Positions 60,899 to 64,000 of a stretch of 64,000 nt of DNA are shown here, piece after piece; positions within the stretch are counted from its first letter, which is position 1, and each line of letters starts with the position of its first letter. A model generated the notes under the pieces. It saw only the letters and a program-made list of their open reading frames with translations. It searched no databases and was not told the DNA's origin. The DNA is from UBA5078 sp051252515 (GTDB lineage Bacteria > Pseudomonadota > Gammaproteobacteria > Pseudomonadales > Pseudohongiellaceae). Location of the stretch: assembly GCA_051252515.1 (NCBI GenBank), contig JBPOFS010000004.1, forward strand, positions 62,001 to 126,000, written 5' to 3'. Both the position numbers and the translations under genes were made by a program.

Positions 60899-62605
60899 TT
60901 ACCTGGTAATACTGTCCCAGTTCTCCACCAAATGCTCCGCCGTGCGCCACGCCAAAGCCTGCGCCGTCAACGTGGGGTTCCTGGCGCCACTGGTGCCCAT
61001 GACAGACGAGCCCAGAATGCCAAGATTAGGCGCCTCATGGGCAAAGCCATAGGCATTGGTGACGTTGGTCGCCGGGTCATGACCCATGCGAGTACCGCCA
61101 TACGCATGGGTTGAAGCACCCATCGCATTACCAAGACCGGCGCGAAGAAAATGCGTCGCCCCCGCAGCGCGATACCATTCTTCCATGCGATCTTGCGTAA
61201 ACTTAGCAATACGCAGTTCGTTATCGCGGTACTGAGCCGTGATGCGCACAACGGGAAAACCAAGCTTATCCTTCACCTGTGGGTCTAGGTCTAGATAGTT
61301 GCCCTTGTAAGGTAGCGTCGTTTTCTGAATATAAGACATATTGACGCGGTCGGCGTTTTCACTGACAAACGCCTTCCACTTTGGCCCCCAGTTGGGCACC
61401 AAATCAAAGGTCGGCATCTTCGCCGCCGCGATCGGTTTGCGATCCGTGTAGGTCCACAGATTACCGCCACCGATGAAGTCCAAATCACTGTGATCGAAGT
61501 TATCGTCCGCCCACTCGTCGATGGCAACACCCTGTGCCGGCAGTCCATACCAGTTATTCAAATTTTTGGGGAATAAGGCAAAGACCGGAGCCCCCTGATG
61601 ATGACTGAAATAATGCTGCCCCACTTGGCCGCTGTTGTTTGCCAAGCCATTAGGAAACTGCCGCGAAGTGGATAACATCAACAAACGCACATTCTCGTAA
61701 GTGTGGCTGGCCAGCATCACCGCATCGGCTGGTTGAAACATCACCTGATTGCCCATGAGATACTCCACGCCCGTCACGCGGCCATCGGCATCGTTGAGAA
61801 TCTTGAGTACTCGCGCATGAGTCACGACTTTTAGAAGGCCAGACTTTAACGCCTCGGGAATAGTCGTGACCGCTGTGGAGCTTTTAGCATTGACGTGGCA
61901 ACCGCCACGATCACAATAGCCGTGATAGAAACAACCTGGGCGGTCGCCATACACTTCGGTATTGATCGCCGCGGGCCCTTGGAAGGGAGTCCAGCCTAGC
62001 TGACGTGCCGCGTCGCTCATCATATCGGTGTAACCCGAACTGCGCAGACCGGGCATGGGATAATCTCGCGCCCTTGGGCCTTCAAACGGACTGCCATTCG
62101 CCTGCAAGGTGCCGTTGATATTGCCCGCATTGCCAGACACGCCAATGGCATATTCCACACGGTCGTAATAGGGTTCTAAGTCTTCATAACTCATCGGCCA
62201 GTCTTCGACTGTCGAGTCCTCAGGAATTCGATGTGCCCCATACCGTGCAGTGGTCTCACTCACGGTTTTAAAGTCCCAAGGATTAAGACGCCAGCTTTGT
62301 GCCCAATAGTGCAGCGAGGTTCCGCCTACGCCGTTCATCATGGGGTGTCCACTGCCCTGCACGGCTTCAAAATTGATATTGGCGCGTACGGTAGGGATTT
62401 CGTTCTTGGCTTTAGCCACTTGTTGGGGCCAGTCACGCAAATTATTACGCACTTCATCCGGTGCGAAATCGCGATTAGAAAACCAACCACCGGCCTCAAG
62501 GCCAATCACGTTTAAACCCGCATTGACCAGTGGCAACACGGCAACACCGCCCACCGCGCCAAGCCCGATAACAACGACGTCAGTTTTGGGAAGTTCAGTG
62601 GCCAT
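60899..62605 (-). CDS. GMC-family FAD-dependent oxidoreductase (large subunit)
   Basis: A 568-residue flavoprotein of the GMC superfamily, akin to membrane gluconate, sorbitol or alcohol dehydrogenases. It has the FAD motif VVIGLGAVGG near the start, GVGGTSLHYWAQSWR, and a C-terminal segment with GGTRMGHDP, and ARNPTLT with the catalytic-base region. It has no signal peptide and probably travels with its Tat-exported small subunit. The ATG at 62605 follows GGAGG at about 9 nt and lies 11 nt inside the upstream gene. Substrate and electron acceptor are unknown; no cytochrome subunit is present in the window. Confidence 0.85.
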   Translation of the reverse strand: MATELPKTDVVVIGLGAVGGVAVLPLVNAGLNVIGLEAGGWFSNRDFAPDEVRNNLRDWPQQVAKAKNEIPTVRANINFEAVQGSGHPMMNGVGGTSLHYWAQSWRLNPWDFKTVSETTARYGAHRIPEDSTVEDWPMSYEDLEPYYDRVEYAIGVSGNAGNINGTLQANGSPFEGPRARDYPMPGLRSSGYTDMMSDAARQLGWTPFQGPAAINTEVYGDRPGCFYHGYCDRGGCHVNAKSSTAVTTIPEALKSGLLKVVTHARVLKILNDADGRVTGVEYLMGNQVMFQPADAVMLASHTYENVRLLMLSTSRQFPNGLANNSGQVGQHYFSHHQGAPVFALFPKNLNNWYGLPAQGVAIDEWADDNFDHSDLDFIGGGNLWTYTDRKPIAAAKMPTFDLVPNWGPKWKAFVSENADRVNMSYIQKTTLPYKGNYLDLDPQVKDKLGFPVVRITAQYRDNELRIAKFTQDRMEEWYRAAGATHFLRAGLGNAMGASTHAYGGTRMGHDPATNVTNAYGFAHEAPNLGILGSSVMGTSGARNPTLTAQALAWRTAEHLVENWDSITR

Positions 62606-63338
62606 TGGCAGCACCTCCAGTAGATGATGAGCCAGAAGCAACTGGGTCCTTAAGGTGAGTAGGCATGTCATAGGCCGATTGGCGGCTGGGTGCCAAAGAG
62701 GAACCCTGACTGACTTCATCGGGGGTCGCTACCGCGCGCACACCGGGATAACCCAACAAATCCCAACCGATAAAGTCTCGGTTGCCACCGTAATAGGGAT
62801 CACTGAATGTTCCGTCGATGGTATGTGTCCTGACCATAAAGAAGAAACCACCGTTGAGTATGGGGTAGCCTTCTATGGGGCTCTCGATCATTGCTTCGAT
62901 GATGGCGTCTTGTTCGGATTCTGGGAGAAGATGAAAGGACATCCCCTTGGCCTGTAAGGAGTAGTCTTCGAGAGAGGAAAGCCCCGCACCGTATTGCTCG
63001 CGCGAGGACGACATGGCACCGGCTAATGCACGGTCGATGTAATGGACTGCGCGTGCTTCGTGGGCGCCTGGGCCGCTTTCATCGCTGGGAATAATGCGTG
63101 AGGCGAAGGCGTCTAGTGTGGCGCTCTCAAGAGCTGTCAGGGTTTCGAAGGCTTCTCTTACTGGAATACGTTGTGGGCTAGCCGAGGCCGCAGCGGTTTG
63201 TGCTGTGAGCGAACCGCTACCGGCGGTCATTAGTGCCGCGCCGGTCAAGCCTACCCCTTTGAGCAGGTTACGCCGTGATTGCGATTGGGCCCCACCCTTA
63301 GCGCTTGCGTCTGCGCGGGTCTTCTTATCGTCACTCAT
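62595..63338 (-). CDS. Gluconate 2-dehydrogenase subunit 3 family protein with Tat signal
   Basis: A 247-residue protein starting with a twin-arginine signal (SRRNLLKG, then an Ala/Gly-rich hydrophobic region ending around AAAS). The mature part fits the gluconate 2-dehydrogenase subunit 3 family: LTALESATLDAFASRIIPSDESGPGAHEA, then GGFFFMVRTHTIDG and PYYGGNRDFIGWDLLGYPG. It acts as the small partner that exports and anchors the GMC flavoprotein encoded downstream. AGGAG precedes the ATG at 63338. Confidence 0.85.
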   Translation of the reverse strand: MSDDKKTRADASAKGGAQSQSRRNLLKGVGLTGAALMTAGSGSLTAQTAAASASPQRIPVREAFETLTALESATLDAFASRIIPSDESGPGAHEARAVHYIDRALAGAMSSSREQYGAGLSSLEDYSLQAKGMSFHLLPESEQDAIIEAMIESPIEGYPILNGGFFFMVRTHTIDGTFSDPYYGGNRDFIGWDLLGYPGVRAVATPDEVSQGSSLAPSRQSAYDMPTHLKDPVASGSSSTGGAANGH

Positions 63339-63570
63339 TATTCTTGCTCCTAGCATGCGGAATGACCCGCTGCTTCTTCTTATTAGAGGAACTGTTTCTT
63401 ACCCGCAACCTTATCACTATCCGGACAAAAGAGAATGTCCAAATAACGCCTCAGCGTAAGCTTCATCGAAAACCCGTCCGAATGTGTATACAGGGACTGT
63501 TTCACGCTATAAAGTTCTCAGAGCAACTGGGACACTAACAAGAATCAAAATGCCTACCCGGAGAGAAAAG

Positions 63571-64000
63571 ATGATATCGCGACAACAGTTAACGAAATGC
63601 CTAGGTACCATGCTGGTGGTGTTCGCCTGCCTGCCGGTTTGGGCCGCAGATGAGATTCCGGAAACCATTGTGGTCACCAGCACCTCATTCGAGCATAACA
63701 CCGATATTCCGTGGCAATATTCGGCCTATGGCGCAGGGGTATCGCCTGAAATCTCATGGAGCAACTTGCCTGAGGGAACCCGCCAACTCGCGCTGATACT
63801 GGACGACCCTGTCGTTGGCATGTTGCAACCCTTCGTGCACTGGATTGCCTACAACATCCCCGTAACGGCCACTGGCCTGCCGGAGCGCCTGTCCCCCGAC
63901 GCCATCGTGACTTATCCGGGCCTCGAAGGCATGATCAATGGAGCCAATGGCATACGCCGCTCAGGGTATTTTGGTCCTCGCCCACCAGTCGATGGCAAGG
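63571..64000 (+). CDS. YbhB/YbcL family (PEBP/Raf kinase inhibitor-like) protein, truncated by window end
   Basis: The first 143 codons of an exported PEBP-family protein. A signal peptide (ends PVWAAD) is followed by the family sequence: ISWSNLPEGTRQLALILDDP (the ligand-site D-D-P), FVHWIAYNIP and GYFGPRPP. The ATG at 63571 follows a GGAGA at about 6 nt. YbhB/YbcL proteins bind phospholipid headgroup-like ligands; the bacterial role is not established. It is divergent from the GMC operon. Confidence 0.88.
   Translation, partial: MISRQQLTKCLGTMLVVFACLPVWAADEIPETIVVTSTSFEHNTDIPWQYSAYGAGVSPEISWSNLPEGTRQLALILDDPVVGMLQPFVHWIAYNIPVTATGLPERLSPDAIVTYPGLEGMINGANGIRRSGYFGPRPPVDGK

Overview
The window looks like a chromosomal segment of a marine-type gammaproteobacterium. 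The clearest sign is the block der-bamB-yfgM-hisS-ispG-rodZ-pilW-rlmN-ndk with iscS-iscR beyond it, the order seen in Pseudomonas and related Gammaproteobacteria. PilW (type IV pilus), LeuA, Mdh, QueA and a tRNA-Leu(CAA) agree with this. Species cannot be fixed from the sequence alone.

Layout. Positions 1-6.4 kb hold a truncated NhaC-type antiporter, an M1 metallopeptidase, a DUF6702 protein, a pair of unknown membrane proteins and a DTW-domain tRNA-modification enzyme. From 6.4 to 21.1 kb a long minus-strand block carries a diguanylate cyclase, an esterase-like hydrolase and the conserved housekeeping genes, ending with a reduced isc operon (iscR and iscS only) under a recognisable IscR box. 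From 21.2 to 32.6 kb come RNase AM, a zf-TFIIB protein, an ECF sigma/anti-sigma/secreted-protein operon, leuA with a divergent Lrp/AsnC regulator, a LytS/LytTR two-component pair, mdh and queA.

The accessory part begins at the tRNA-Leu. A secreted NHL/RTX-like/DUF5648 protein is followed by a run of seven imperfect palindromes (35.83-42.61 kb) with the ends and asymmetry of integron attC sites. They delimit six gene cassettes, all in the same orientation, with no integrase gene in the window: a CALIN (cluster of attC sites lacking an integron-integrase). The cassettes carry a membrane-anchored HEPN-like protein, a DUF4365 nuclease-like protein, an HNH-DUF3298 fusion, an ABC-type ATPase/HNH endonuclease pair resembling Septu (PtuAB), and two secreted unknowns. 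This reads as a small defence-rich cassette array. Small membrane proteins, lipoproteins and a GNAT acetyltransferase follow.

From 46.8 to 60.3 kb lies what looks like a cell-surface module. On the minus strand a 7TMR-DISM histidine kinase and a NarL-type regulator sit upstream of two secreted collagen-like proteins. Divergent from them is a six-gene operon for an unrecognised exopolysaccharide system: a HEAT-repeat membrane protein, a PgaC-like GT2 synthase, an orphan multi-pass sensor-like protein, a TPR plus YaiO-type outer-membrane barrel, a TIM-barrel hydrolase-like protein and a PelA-like deacetylase. The parts match synthesis, modification and export of a beta-linked polysaccharide but not the gene set of pga, pel, bcs or alg. 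The window ends with a periplasmic MsrA, a Tat-dependent two-subunit GMC dehydrogenase and a truncated PEBP-family protein.
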